Shown: positions 8,255-16,668, counted from the stretch's first letter. The stretch is 20,560 nucleotides of DNA from an uncultured Peptostreptococcaceae bacterium (GCA_905236895.1 CAJOQI010000142.1:1-20560); one strand, 5' to 3'. Made by a program: numbers and translations. The notes: generated by a model not told the origin, from the letters alone.

Positions 8255-8875
8255 ATGGACAAGAGCATAATCGTAATAGGAATAGCCGGCGGAACCGGTA
8301 GTGGAAAAACTACAATTACCCAGGAGATTGTAAAGAATATGGGTGACGACGTTACGGTGCTCACCCACGATATGTATTACAGAGCCCGTCACGATCTGAC
8401 CTACGAAGAAAGGGTTCTCTTGAATTACGACCATCCCAACGCCTATGAAACGGAGCTCCTTATAGAGGGTCTTCGAGATCTAAAAGAAGGCAAAGAGATT
8501 CAATGCCCCGTCTATGACTATTCCATCTACGACCGTACCGACAGATTTACCACCATCAAGCCCTCCCGAGTAATCATTTTGGAAGGCATCCTTATTTTCC
8601 ACTATGAGCATCTTCGTCCCCTGATGGACATCAAAATCTTCGTGGATGCAGACGCAGACGTTAGAATTCTTCGTCGTATTACAAGGGACGTAAAAGAAAG
8701 AGGCCGTAGCCTGGACAGCGTAATCAACCAATATCTGACTACGGTTAAGCCCATGCACGAGGCCTTTGTTGAACCTTCCAAAAGATATGCGGATATAATC
8801 ATTCCCCAGGGTGGCCAAAACGCCGTGGCCAGGGAGGTTCTCATTCAGAGAATCAAAGCCCATCTAAGAGACTGA
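8255..8875 (+). CDS. udk: Uridine kinase
   Basis: This cytosolic enzyme phosphorylates uridine and cytidine in pyrimidine salvage. The protein is 206 residues, the usual size. The P-loop GIAGGTGSGKTT lies at about residues 8-19. DMYYR and YDHPNAY follow the family pattern, then RVIILEGILIF (Walker B region) and RRITRDVKERGRS (lid). I chose the ATG at 8255 because GGGAGG sits 6 bases before it; an upstream TTG at 8237 would add six residues but overlaps the likely -10 box. The stop codon abuts that of rsmJ on the other strand. Confidence 0.95.
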   Translation: MDKSIIVIGIAGGTGSGKTTITQEIVKNMGDDVTVLTHDMYYRARHDLTYEERVLLNYDHPNAYETELLIEGLRDLKEGKEIQCPVYDYSIYDRTDRFTTIKPSRVIILEGILIFHYEHLRPLMDIKIFVDADADVRILRRITRDVKERGRSLDSVINQYLTTVKPMHEAFVEPSKRYADIIIPQGGQNAVAREVLIQRIKAHLRD

Positions 8876-9565
8876 TCATCTAACTATACAATCTATTCTG
8901 ATTACACTCCCTTCAAGGGAATATGACGGCCTTATCTCCGAGAGATAGGGCCCTTTTATTGGTCGCTTAATCAGTATTTTCCTGGGGCCCACCTTTATGG
9001 CTGAATCAAGGAGCGTCTCTTCATCCCGGGCCGGGGCTTCAAGCCTTTGAAGAAGCTGAAATTTCTTTTTTACCAAGCCGCTTTTTTGTCTCTCCGGAAA
9101 CATGGGATCAAGGAGGATAATATCCGGGATTTCAACCTCCCCCTTTTTCTTCTCCGCCATTTCCTCCATGGCCTTAATGCTGTCGCCCTCCACCAATTCC
9201 ATTCGGGAAACAATATGGGTGATTCTCTCGTCCTTCATTCCCCTGTCCAAAGCATCTCTTAAAAGGGCTGCTATTACGAAATTGTATTCGTACATCCTTA
9301 CCCTAAACCCTGCGGCAGCAATGAGGATTGAATCCTCACCCAATCCCGCAGTGCAATCCAAGGCAAGGGGAAGTTTCTCCTGGTTCTTCTCCAGGCCCTT
9401 CTTGGCTGCCTTTACAATAAGCTCTCTGTTGAGGTTCTCTGGCTGAAGTCTTTTTATATTCTTGGTGAAATCGCCCATTAAGCTAATCTCCCCGTCTGTA
9501 AGCACCAGGCCTTCTTCCCTCGCCTCAAGCCAGGGAATTTTTTTATTATCTCTTTCGTCATTCAT
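8876..9565 (-). CDS. rsmJ: Class I SAM methyltransferase, RsmJ-like (16S rRNA m2G1516)
   Basis: The 229-residue protein matches RsmJ, which methylates a guanine near the 3' end of 16S rRNA. ALDCTAGLGEDSILIAAAG is the SAM-binding motif I in the form typical of RsmJ (DATAGLGRDA in E. coli). LLDPMFPERQKSGLVKK corresponds to the LDPMYPHKQKSALVKK block, and ILIKRP to VVVKRP near the C-terminus. I chose the ATG at 9565 because GAGGG lies 8 bases before it; the open frame continues upstream into metH but has no other signal. The gap to metH is 22 bases, and the gene is last in the metF-metH run. The family call is strong; the exact target base in this organism is inferred. Confidence 0.85.
   Translation of the reverse strand: MNDERDNKKIPWLEAREEGLVLTDGEISLMGDFTKNIKRLQPENLNRELIVKAAKKGLEKNQEKLPLALDCTAGLGEDSILIAAAGFRVRMYEYNFVIAALLRDALDRGMKDERITHIVSRMELVEGDSIKAMEEMAEKKKGEVEIPDIILLDPMFPERQKSGLVKKKFQLLQRLEAPARDEETLLDSAIKVGPRKILIKRPIKGPYLSEIRPSYSLEGSVIRIDCIVR
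8928..8960 (+). terminator. Terminator of udk, inside rsmJ
   Basis: GGCCTTATCTC (8928-8938) pairs with GAGATAGGGCC (8942-8952), 11 pairs including one G-T, around a CGA loop. CTTTTATT follows. It lies 52 bases after the udk stop and within the coding end of the convergent methyltransferase. Confidence 0.75.
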
Positions 9566-9587
9566 GTTATTCCCTCGCAAAGGCCGG

Positions 9588-12023
9588 CTATTCCGCCCAC
9601 TCCTCTGCATAACGAACCGTAGCCATGGCATCCTTGGCATAGTGGTCTGCGCCAATCATGTCCGCGTACTCTTTGTTAAGGACAGCGCCGCTAACCAGAA
9701 CCTTGGTATTGGGACACTTCTCCCTTAAGAGAGCAACTGTTTCTTGCATGCTCTGAAGAGTGGTGGTCATTAGCGCGCTTAGACCTACCAGCCTTATGTC
9801 CTTCTCAATAGCAACCTCCGCTATCTTTTCGGGGGCAACGTCCTTTCCAAGATCGAATACTTGGAAGCCGTAATTATCCAAAAGCACCTTCACGATATTC
9901 TTTCCAATATCGTGAATATCTCCCTTAACAGTGGCCACAATAACCTTTCCCTTCTTCTCTTCCTGCCTTTCCGGCATAGCCTGCTTAAGCACATCAAAGG
10001 CTCCCTTTGCGGCTTCGGCACTCATAAGAAGCTGGGGAAGAAATATGGTTCCTCCTTCGAAGCCCTGTCCCACATTATCCAAGGCGGGTATTAAATCCTC
10101 GTTTATTATGTCCAGCGGGTCCCTCTTTTCAAGTTGGGCAAGGGCCGCCTCTCTGGCGCTTTTTTCAAGGCCCCTTTCAACGCTATCCATAAGGGTCTTG
10201 GTTTCCCGGGCGGGTCCCGGGTCATTCTTTTCCTTCTCTTTCTTGGTCGAAGGAATAGGTGCACCCACGGTTGCGGTAGCCTGCTCCTTCTTTATCCTGT
10301 CCAATTCTCCGTAGCGCTGAATATACTCTCCACAATTCTCATCGTATCCCAATAAAGCAAGAGAGGATCTATAGGCATCCATCATTGCATCGTTACCCGG
10401 GTTTATGATTGCAAGGGTAAGTCCGCTTAGCAGTGCCATGGAGAAGAAATTGGAATTGATATACTCTCTCAAAGGCAAACCGAAGGAAACATTGGAAACA
10501 CCAAGAATGGTATTTCCGCCTAATTCTTCCTTCACCGCTCTAACGGTATCCAAGGTCGTCTTTGCAGCTTCAGGGTCGGAAGATATGGTAAGGGTCAACC
10601 CGTCAATTACCACATCCTTCTTGGGGATTCCGTATTTCTCCGCAGAGGCATAAATCTTCTTTGCTATTTCTATTCTGCCTTCCACCCTTTCCGGGATTCC
10701 CTCTTCATCCAAGGTAAGGCCCACAACCACTCCACCATATTTGGCAACCAAGGGAAGAACCGCAGCCAGGCTTTCTTCTTTTCCCGTAACGGAATTAACC
10801 AAGGCCTTTCCGTTGTATATGCGCAGCCCCTTCTCCAGGGCCTCCGGACTTGCGGTGTCCAGTTGAAGGGGCAAAGCCGTTACGGCCTGCAATTCCTTAA
10901 CCACCTTGGTCATCATCAAAGACTCATCTATTTCAGGCATTCCCACATTCACGTCAAGAATATGGGCTCCCGCATCTTCCTGCTTGATACCTTCTCCCAG
11001 AATATATGACATATCCTCGGTCTTAAGGGCTTCCTTTAATTTTTTCTTTCCCGTGGGATTAATTCTCTCCCCTATTATCTTGGGGGTTCCGCCTATTTCC
11101 ACCGCCTGAGCGAATGAAGTAACATAGGCTTTTTCCTTTGCCGTCGCCGGCTTAAAGGGAAGCCCCTTGCATTTCTCTATGGTCATTCTAATGTGATCGG
11201 GAGTGGTTCCGCAGCATCCCCCAAGAACCTGAACACCCAGTCCTGCGATTTCCTTCATCACCTCGGAGAACTCATCCGGGCCCACATCAAAAACCGTCTT
11301 CCCTTCGTCCACTCTTGGAAGACCTGCGTTGGGCGTAACTATGATGGGGATGGACGCCTCTTCAACGAACTCCCTGATCAACGGCAACATTTCCTTTGGA
11401 CCCAAGCTGCAATTGGTTCCAAGGGCATCCACCCTTAAGCCTTCAAGAAGGGCCACCGTTGACTTTACCGTCCCCCCGGTTAACAATTTTCCCTTCTCAT
11501 CAAAGGTAACCGTGGCAAATATGGGAAGATGGCAATTCTCCTTCGCTCCAAGAACGGCAGCCTTTAGTTCATAGCTATCGCTCATGGTCTCTATTATTAC
11601 AAGATCCGCTCCGGCCTCAGCTCCTATGCGGGCCACCTCTCCGAAAATGGAAACTGCTTCTTCAAAATCCAAATCCCCCAAGGGTTTAAGAAGCTTTCCC
11701 GTAGGCCCAAGATCAAGAGCTATATAGGCATCTTCTCTCCCCCCTTCCTTTCTCGCCTCAATGGCAAGCTCTACTCCCGCTCTGACTATTTCTTCAAGAT
11801 TATCGGGGTATTTAATCCTATTTGCACCAAAGCTATTAACGGTAATGCAGTTAACCCCCGCATCCAAATATCCCCTGTAAAGCTTGATTATATTTTCCGG
11901 ATTGGTAAGATTCCAGCTTTCGGGAAGTTCACCGCTTTTAAGGCCCATGGCCTGAAGAAGGGTTCCTGCCCCTCCGTCAAAGAAGATCCATTCTTTATTA
12001 AGTTTCTCTCTTATATCTTTCAT
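9588..12023 (-). CDS. metH: Cobalamin-dependent methionine synthase lacking the activation domain
   Basis: This 811-residue enzyme moves a methyl group from methyltetrahydrofolate through cobalamin to homocysteine. Domains in order: the homocysteine-binding barrel (1-290) with zinc ligands C205 in GTNCSLG and C270-C271 in LGGCCGTTP; the pterin-binding barrel (about 313-560), starting IIGERINPTGKKKLK; a helical cap (about 605-690); and the cobalamin domain with D701-I-H703-D-I-G706, the DxHxxG lower-ligand motif. The SAM-binding reactivation domain of long MetH (about 1,200 residues) is absent and is supplied by the gene directly upstream. The start follows GAAGGATAATAGA; that ribosome binding site lies in the last codons of the upstream gene, 4 bases away. 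A short Lys/Glu-rich linker (about 589-606) precedes the cap. Confidence 0.95.
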   Translation of the reverse strand: MKDIREKLNKEWIFFDGGAGTLLQAMGLKSGELPESWNLTNPENIIKLYRGYLDAGVNCITVNSFGANRIKYPDNLEEIVRAGVELAIEARKEGGREDAYIALDLGPTGKLLKPLGDLDFEEAVSIFGEVARIGAEAGADLVIIETMSDSYELKAAVLGAKENCHLPIFATVTFDEKGKLLTGGTVKSTVALLEGLRVDALGTNCSLGPKEMLPLIREFVEEASIPIIVTPNAGLPRVDEGKTVFDVGPDEFSEVMKEIAGLGVQVLGGCCGTTPDHIRMTIEKCKGLPFKPATAKEKAYVTSFAQAVEIGGTPKIIGERINPTGKKKLKEALKTEDMSYILGEGIKQEDAGAHILDVNVGMPEIDESLMMTKVVKELQAVTALPLQLDTASPEALEKGLRIYNGKALVNSVTGKEESLAAVLPLVAKYGGVVVGLTLDEEGIPERVEGRIEIAKKIYASAEKYGIPKKDVVIDGLTLTISSDPEAAKTTLDTVRAVKEELGGNTILGVSNVSFGLPLREYINSNFFSMALLSGLTLAIINPGNDAMMDAYRSSLALLGYDENCGEYIQRYGELDRIKKEQATATVGAPIPSTKKEKEKNDPGPARETKTLMDSVERGLEKSAREAALAQLEKRDPLDIINEDLIPALDNVGQGFEGGTIFLPQLLMSAEAAKGAFDVLKQAMPERQEEKKGKVIVATVKGDIHDIGKNIVKVLLDNYGFQVFDLGKDVAPEKIAEVAIEKDIRLVGLSALMTTTLQSMQETVALLREKCPNTKVLVSGAVLNKEYADMIGADHYAKDAMATVRYAEEWAE

Positions 12024-12027
12024 TCTA

Positions 12028-12729
12028 TTATCCTTCTCTAAAGGTGCAGTCCTTCTTATTGCAGGTGCTGCAGTCCTTCTTTTTTCCGCTGTGTGGTTTT
12101 CTATCTTCTTCCGCTTCCCCCTCTGCGTCCATGGGTCTTACTCCGATTATGGCGGTAACAGATTTGCTGGGAGACATGAGCATGCTGTCGGTCAAGCTTA
12201 TGCCCACATGCTTTGATAGATTTAGGAGCCTGAAAAGATTCTCTTGGTTTTCCAAAGTGAAGTCCCCATAGCCTGGGGAGAATCTGGGCCTTAGGGCCAT
12301 GCCCTCTCTGCACTCCAATCTCCTTATCTCTTCGTTTATATAGTCGCAGTATTCCTCCACATAGGCCGCTCCAACAGCCTGGAAGATGGTGGCCTTTGTC
12401 ATATCGGAGACGGAAGCTCTGGCAATCAATCTGTCTATTCCTATTCCTATGGTTGCACCCATAAGATAGACGTATTCACAGCCATTAAGATTCTTTCCCA
12501 AATCTTCGCTTACGATCTCAATATCTCCAATTAAAAAAGTGTCATGGGAAGAGAAGGACAGAGGAAACTTTTCATAGAGCCCTCTTAATTCCGACACTTC
12601 CACCACCTCTTCGACGCAGGAATCAATCTTCTTTGCTATTTCTTCCTCCGGGGCACTTCCCCTATAGCCAAGATATCGATAGATTTCTTTGGTATTTATT
12701 TTTATATCAACATCTCTTCCTGTAACCAT
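12028..12729 (-). CDS. Stand-alone methionine synthase activation-domain protein
   Basis: The 233-residue protein corresponds to the vitamin B12-dependent methionine synthase activation domain. That domain binds SAM and remethylates oxidised cobalamin with an electron donor. Visible marks are YLMGATIGIGIDRLIARAS (about 89-107), FQAVGAAYVEEYCDYI (about 115-130) and RPRFSPGYGDF (about 147-157), the latter resembling the RxxxGYP-like SAM loop of MetH. The C-terminal tail is CSTCNKKDCTF, a small cysteine cluster outside the classic domain. It lies between metF (17 bases) and metH (4 bases), fitting a split MetH. The ATG at 12729 has no clear ribosome binding site. It ends with two stops in a row, TAA TAG. 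Confidence 0.85.
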   Translation of the reverse strand: MVTGRDVDIKINTKEIYRYLGYRGSAPEEEIAKKIDSCVEEVVEVSELRGLYEKFPLSFSSHDTFLIGDIEIVSEDLGKNLNGCEYVYLMGATIGIGIDRLIARASVSDMTKATIFQAVGAAYVEEYCDYINEEIRRLECREGMALRPRFSPGYGDFTLENQENLFRLLNLSKHVGISLTDSMLMSPSKSVTAIIGVRPMDAEGEAEEDRKPHSGKKKDCSTCNKKDCTFREG

Positions 12730-12746
12730 ATGCCAACAACCCGTTT

Positions 12747-13610
12747 TTATTTAAGAATTTCCGACATGTTATCCATTATACCCGCAACTATCTCCGGCTT
12801 ATTCATGGAATAGACATGGATATGGGTTACTCCGTTTGCTATCAAATCTATGATTTGCTCCGCAGCGTAAATCACTCCCGCCTGCTTCATCTTATTGGGG
12901 TCATAACCAAATTTATCCACCATGAGTCGGAATCTCTGGGGGATGGTCGCTCCGGAAAGCTTAACGCTTCTTGCCACCTGCTTGGCATTTGTTATGGGCA
13001 TAATGCCTGCCAGCACCGGAACCTCTATTCCCGCTTCTCTGATTCTGTACATGAAATTATACATGGTGCTATTGTCGAAAAACATTTGGGTAGTCAAGAA
13101 ATCGCAGCCGGCGTCCACCTTTTCCTTAAGATGCTTGATGTCTTCAGAGTGGCTGTCCGATTCCACGTGGCCTTCAGGATAGCAGGCCCCGCCCAAACAA
13201 AAATCCGGAGCCTCTTCTTTTATGGCTCTTACCAAATCCGCCGCATACATATAGTCAAATGTTGTCCTTCCCCCTTCGGGTATATCCCCTCTGAGAGCCA
13301 TGATATTTTCTATTCCCTCTCTTTGATAGATGGAAATCATCTCATCAAGTTTGGTCTTGTCCATGGAGACGCAGGTAAGGTGAGCAAGGACGGTGGTTCC
13401 AAAATCATTCTGGATGCTGGATGCTAATTTTGCTGTATATTCGGATGCTCCCCCTGCGGCCCCATAGGTTACGCTCATAAACTGAGGCTTTAGGGCTGCA
13501 ATCTCCTCTGACACTTTTTCGATTCCCGCAAGATTGTCCTCCGTCTTTGGGGGAAAGACTTCAAAGGAAAGGGTCACTGGGTTTTCCGCAAGTATTTGAC
13601 TTATCTTCAT
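12747..13610 (-). CDS. metF: Methylenetetrahydrofolate reductase
   Basis: The 287-residue enzyme reduces 5,10-methylene-THF to 5-methyl-THF, the methyl donor for MetH downstream. It has LSFEVFPPK near the N-terminus (conserved Glu of the FAD/folate barrel), VTYGAAGG, IMALRGDIPE and TQMFFDN, all characteristic of MetF. Length is that of the bacterial single-domain form. The stop codon TAA of the preceding phosphatase gene is followed directly by this ATG, with AAGGAG in the last phosphatase codons as ribosome binding site, so translation of the two is probably coupled. Electron supply in anaerobes can be ferredoxin or NADH; no partner subunit (MetV type) is adjacent. Confidence 0.95.
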   Translation of the reverse strand: MKISQILAENPVTLSFEVFPPKTEDNLAGIEKVSEEIAALKPQFMSVTYGAAGGASEYTAKLASSIQNDFGTTVLAHLTCVSMDKTKLDEMISIYQREGIENIMALRGDIPEGGRTTFDYMYAADLVRAIKEEAPDFCLGGACYPEGHVESDSHSEDIKHLKEKVDAGCDFLTTQMFFDNSTMYNFMYRIREAGIEVPVLAGIMPITNAKQVARSVKLSGATIPQRFRLMVDKFGYDPNKMKQAGVIYAAEQIIDLIANGVTHIHVYSMNKPEIVAGIMDNMSEILK

Positions 13611-15386
13611 TTAATTTACTCCTTTATATTCCAAGCAAAGCATTGTTAAATCGTCAAACTGCTCCGCTTCCAGGACGAATTCATCTACCCTCTTTCTTAT
13701 GGATGAAAGAACTTTCTCCGGGGTCTCATCCTTGGCTTTGTTGAGGGCGTCAATCATTCTTTCCACACCAAAGAGCTGATTCTCCGAATTGGTTGCCTCG
13801 GGAACTCCGTCGGTATAGAGGAATACCTTTGCTCCCGGTTCCAGCTTTATCTCATATTCCTTATAGTCCATGCCATCCATGCCGCCTATAACAAAGCCGT
13901 GCTTATCCTTATAGAGTTGGAAGTCTTCTCCCGAATGTTTAATGGCAGGATATTCGTGGCCTGCATTGGCGGCTTTCAAGATTCCCGTTGACAGTTCCAG
14001 AATACCCAGCCAAACCGTAACGAACATCTCACCTTTGTTATTGGAGCAGATGCTGGCATTGGTATCTCTTAGGATTTCCGAAGGGCTCTTTCCCATCTTT
14101 GCGTTGTTGGCCAGAATAATCTTTGCCGCCATCATAAAGAGGGCCGCAGGAATTCCTTTGCCGGATACATCCGCTATCACCATGCAGAGGTGGTCCTCGT
14201 CAATCATGAAGAAGTCGTAAAAATCACCACCCACCTCTTTAGCCGGATCCATGGCTCCGTATATGTCAAAGTCATATCTATCCGGGAAAGCGGGGAATTC
14301 GCTGGGAAGCATTCCGCACTGAATCTCCGTGGCCAGGGACAATTCCGTTCCTATTCTCTCACGCTCTGCGGTAATGCTTTCTATATTGTTGATATATTCG
14401 TCCATCTCCGTGGACAATTCCATTACGTCCATGGAAAGCTGGCCGATTTCGTTTTTCGTTTTGACTTCGGAAAGTTTCTCCCTTACCTCTTGGCTGTCCT
14501 TGGTTTCCTTATAGAGACGAATGTTCTTCTGTACCTCCTTAAGGGGTAGGAGAACAAAGAAGAAAAGCCCCATCAAACAAAGCACCGCCAAGGCTATCTG
14601 ATGGAAGACCGCAAAGGCTGTTCCCTGCTTGGTTTGAATTGCGGAATTGGCCCTTAAATCCGTCAGATCGTAGGTCAGGCCAATAAGTATATGCTCCTCT
14701 CCCAGCTTATCCAGATAGGAGTAATAGTCCATATAATTCCCCGCGTCCGCCAAATGAGAACTGTGTTCTGCAGCACTCCTCATGGCCTCTTCCTGGCTTT
14801 CCCCTACGGTGGATTGAACTCCCAAGGTATAGACCTCTTCGTAATTGGTTCCTCTTTTTGCTCCCGGATCCGCTGCACTGAAAAGGAAGAATTGATTCTT
14901 AAATCCGTCATCTGTGGATACGCAGAAAAGATAGTCCACATCATAGAGCTGTTTGATTTCGTTTATCCTTGTGATGAGCCAGGAATAGCAGATTTCAGCA
15001 AAGGCTTTTTGATCCTCGGGGCTAAGCTTTTCCGCTTCCTCTGAGGTTATGTATTTAATCTGAAGGTCAGGATGTTTCTCATTAAAGGCTTTGGCCTTTT
15101 CCTCCGTCTTTGTTCCTGGGCTGAAATCCACATCATATTCTATGTCCATTTCCTCCCAGTTGGCATGCCAATACTTCATCAACCATTCATAGGAAGGATA
15201 CTCCTTAATGGCCAGCCCCATCTCTTGGGAAATGGTTGCGGCAATGCTCTCCGTCTGTTGCCTTACTTCCGTCTTGGCCATCATTCTCTGGGACAGGAAA
15301 GTCAGAAGACCCGTGGACAATATGCTCACAAGAAAGAGCAACGCTACCTGTTTAATTATTCCGACTGTTTTCCCTTTATTTTTCAT
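13611..15386 (-). CDS. Membrane-bound SpoIIE/RsbU-type PP2C phosphatase with extracytoplasmic sensor
   Basis: The 591-residue protein has one membrane helix at 8-31, an extracytoplasmic region of about 230 residues with the look of a Cache-type sensor, and a second helix at 262-281. A HAMP-like/coiled linker spans about 282-345. The phosphatase domain follows, with EVGGDFYDFF (384-393, metal ligand D388), VIADVSGKGIPAALFM (403-418, D406), LYTDGVPEA and QFDDLTML near the end. Metal-binding acids are intact. Such enzymes usually dephosphorylate anti-sigma-factor antagonists or related STAS proteins; no partner gene is here. It abuts metF with no gap. The start lacks a ribosome binding site and a perfect TATAAT ends 6 bases before the ATG. 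Confidence 0.88.
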   Translation of the reverse strand: MKNKGKTVGIIKQVALLFLVSILSTGLLTFLSQRMMAKTEVRQQTESIAATISQEMGLAIKEYPSYEWLMKYWHANWEEMDIEYDVDFSPGTKTEEKAKAFNEKHPDLQIKYITSEEAEKLSPEDQKAFAEICYSWLITRINEIKQLYDVDYLFCVSTDDGFKNQFFLFSAADPGAKRGTNYEEVYTLGVQSTVGESQEEAMRSAAEHSSHLADAGNYMDYYSYLDKLGEEHILIGLTYDLTDLRANSAIQTKQGTAFAVFHQIALAVLCLMGLFFFVLLPLKEVQKNIRLYKETKDSQEVREKLSEVKTKNEIGQLSMDVMELSTEMDEYINNIESITAERERIGTELSLATEIQCGMLPSEFPAFPDRYDFDIYGAMDPAKEVGGDFYDFFMIDEDHLCMVIADVSGKGIPAALFMMAAKIILANNAKMGKSPSEILRDTNASICSNNKGEMFVTVWLGILELSTGILKAANAGHEYPAIKHSGEDFQLYKDKHGFVIGGMDGMDYKEYEIKLEPGAKVFLYTDGVPEATNSENQLFGVERMIDALNKAKDETPEKVLSSIRKRVDEFVLEAEQFDDLTMLCLEYKGVN

Positions 15387-15392
15387 AATTTA

Positions 15393-15398
15393 ATTATA
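15393..15398 (-). promoter_or_regulatory. -10 box before the phosphatase-metF-metH block
   Basis: On the minus strand this is a perfect TATAAT, ending 6 bases before the ATG at 15386. No convincing -35 box is visible. It is the only promoter-like signal seen upstream of the block, so it may drive the one-carbon genes too. Confidence 0.45.
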
Positions 15399-15424
15399 CC
15401 CTAAATCTTTCCTCTACCGGTTCT

Positions 15425-16405
15425 TTATCTGATCATTCCCGCAAGATCTTCAGGTGTAATCCCCCTCATATATTTCCATAAATCCAATTTGGCGATTTCT
15501 TCTTCCAAGGTTTCATCCAACTTAAGCCCAACCATCTTTTCTTCCAACTCAGAAATCTCGCCGTCTCCGAAGAAGTCACCGCTGATGCTGATGGCTTTAA
15601 TCTTGCCCTTGTTTATTTCCATCTGAAGGGACACCAGGCCTCCCTCAAATTTTTCTTCTCTTTTGATGCCATAGGAAGGGAAGTTGCCGTAATTCCACTG
15701 CCAGGTTCCGTATTTTTCCTCCGCCAGTTTACTTATTGACTTTTCCTCCTTTGGGGAAATGATATACTCCCTTACCTCTTCACCCTGAAAGACTCTGGCT
15801 TTAATTGCCTCCTTGAATTCTTCCATGGTGATTTTTCTTGGAGCGTTTTGATTGATGGTTGTTACTCTGCTCCTTACGGATTTTACGCCTTTTGATTGGT
15901 ATTTCGCAGGCTTAACCCTTAGGGCCCCTTCCACCTTTTCTATATCTGAATCCAGCATAATGCATCCGTGGTGCATGATGCGGCCGGACTTAACATATTG
16001 GGAGTTACCGGAAATCTTTTTCCCTTGGATTGCAAGATCGTTTCTTCCCTGGAGCTCCGCTTCTACCCCCAAATCACCGAGGGCATCAAGAATGGGTTGA
16101 ACAAAGCTCTTAAAATCGTAGTCCAGTTTCCCCTGGTTTTTGGCGATGAAGGTGAAATTTAGATTTCCCTCATCGTGATAGACGGCGCCACCTCCCGACA
16201 GTCTTCTGGCAACTTTGATTGCCTTCTCATCAACGAATTCCCGATTGATTTCTTCTGCAGCATTTTGATTCTTGCCTATTACAATGGTATTGCTATTCTG
16301 CCAGAGCATGAAAACATCTTGCTTCTCACCAAGTTCATTGAAAGCATATTCCTCCAAAGCCAGATTATAATATGGGTCCTTGCTTTTGGATTCTATAAAA
16401 ATCAT
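15425..16405 (-). CDS. lplA: Lipoate-protein ligase A
   Basis: The 326-residue enzyme activates free lipoate with ATP and attaches it to lipoyl domains (2-oxoacid dehydrogenases, GcvH). The N-terminal catalytic domain carries RRLSGGGAVYHDEGNLNFTF (67-86), the lipoyl-AMP binding loop. KISGNSQY (130-137) holds the conserved catalytic Lys130, and MHHGCIMLD follows. The C-terminal accessory domain (about 245-326) is present, so this is the full bacterial LplA form. The start follows AAAGGG about 6 bases upstream. It is transcribed alone on the minus strand just upstream of the phosphatase gene; no lipoylated target gene is in the window. Confidence 0.93.
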   Translation of the reverse strand: MIFIESKSKDPYYNLALEEYAFNELGEKQDVFMLWQNSNTIVIGKNQNAAEEINREFVDEKAIKVARRLSGGGAVYHDEGNLNFTFIAKNQGKLDYDFKSFVQPILDALGDLGVEAELQGRNDLAIQGKKISGNSQYVKSGRIMHHGCIMLDSDIEKVEGALRVKPAKYQSKGVKSVRSRVTTINQNAPRKITMEEFKEAIKARVFQGEEVREYIISPKEEKSISKLAEEKYGTWQWNYGNFPSYGIKREEKFEGGLVSLQMEINKGKIKAISISGDFFGDGEISELEEKMVGLKLDETLEEEIAKLDLWKYMRGITPEDLAGMIR

Positions 16406-16419
16406 TTTAACCCTTTCTC

Positions 16420-16524
16420 TTACGCAATGTCCTTCAAATCGAATTTCTTAACCTTGCTGAAAGCTATGGCATTTATGAGTAGAGCAAAGATTATTTCCAG
16501 GCCTACCCATGCCTCTACTCCTGT
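16420..16524 (-). pseudogene. Remnant: C-terminal 34 codons of a membrane permease, FtsX-like
   Basis: Reading the minus strand from 16524 to the TAA at 16420 gives a hydrophobic helix followed by a basic end: LEIIFALLINAIAF, then SKVKKFDLKDIA and stop. This pattern, a last membrane helix plus a short Lys-rich tail ending D-I-A, resembles the C-terminus of FtsX/MacB-type ABC permeases. A TAG in the same frame (16525-16527) lies just before it and there is no start codon, so it cannot be a gene now. It ends 14 bases before lplA. The family call is tentative because only 34 residues remain. Confidence 0.45.
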
Positions 16525-16598
16525 CTAAGTCATCTCTATAAATTTTATCACAGGTAAGGAACAAAAGAGATGGTTCTTTTTACGCCAATTTAGTTTTC

Positions 16599-16627
16599 TT
16601 GACGATAATTCCGGGATAGTCTACTAT
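16599..16627 (+). promoter_or_regulatory. Promoter of the diguanylate cyclase gene
   Basis: TTGACG at 16599-16604 and TACTAT at 16622-16627 are separated by exactly 17 bases, a good sigma-A type promoter. The ribosome binding site GAGGG at 16658-16662 precedes the ATG at 16669 by 6 bases. The roughly 35-base leader shows no obvious structure. Confidence 0.6.
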
Positions 16628-16668
16628 ATATGTATTATCCGCATCGTCTTCATTTTTGAGGGTTTTCA

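Noticed and set aside
9566..9655. N-terminal extension of rsmJ into metH
   Set aside because: The extra 30 residues overlap metH in another frame, and a good ribosome binding site precedes the ATG at 9565.
13600..13625. SAM or cobalamin riboswitch before metF
   Set aside because: There is no intergenic sequence; the phosphatase stop and metF start touch.
16531..16580. CATCTCT/AGAGATG inverted repeat followed by T run before the cyclase
   Set aside because: The loop is about 30 bases long, too weak to call a terminator or regulatory hairpin.
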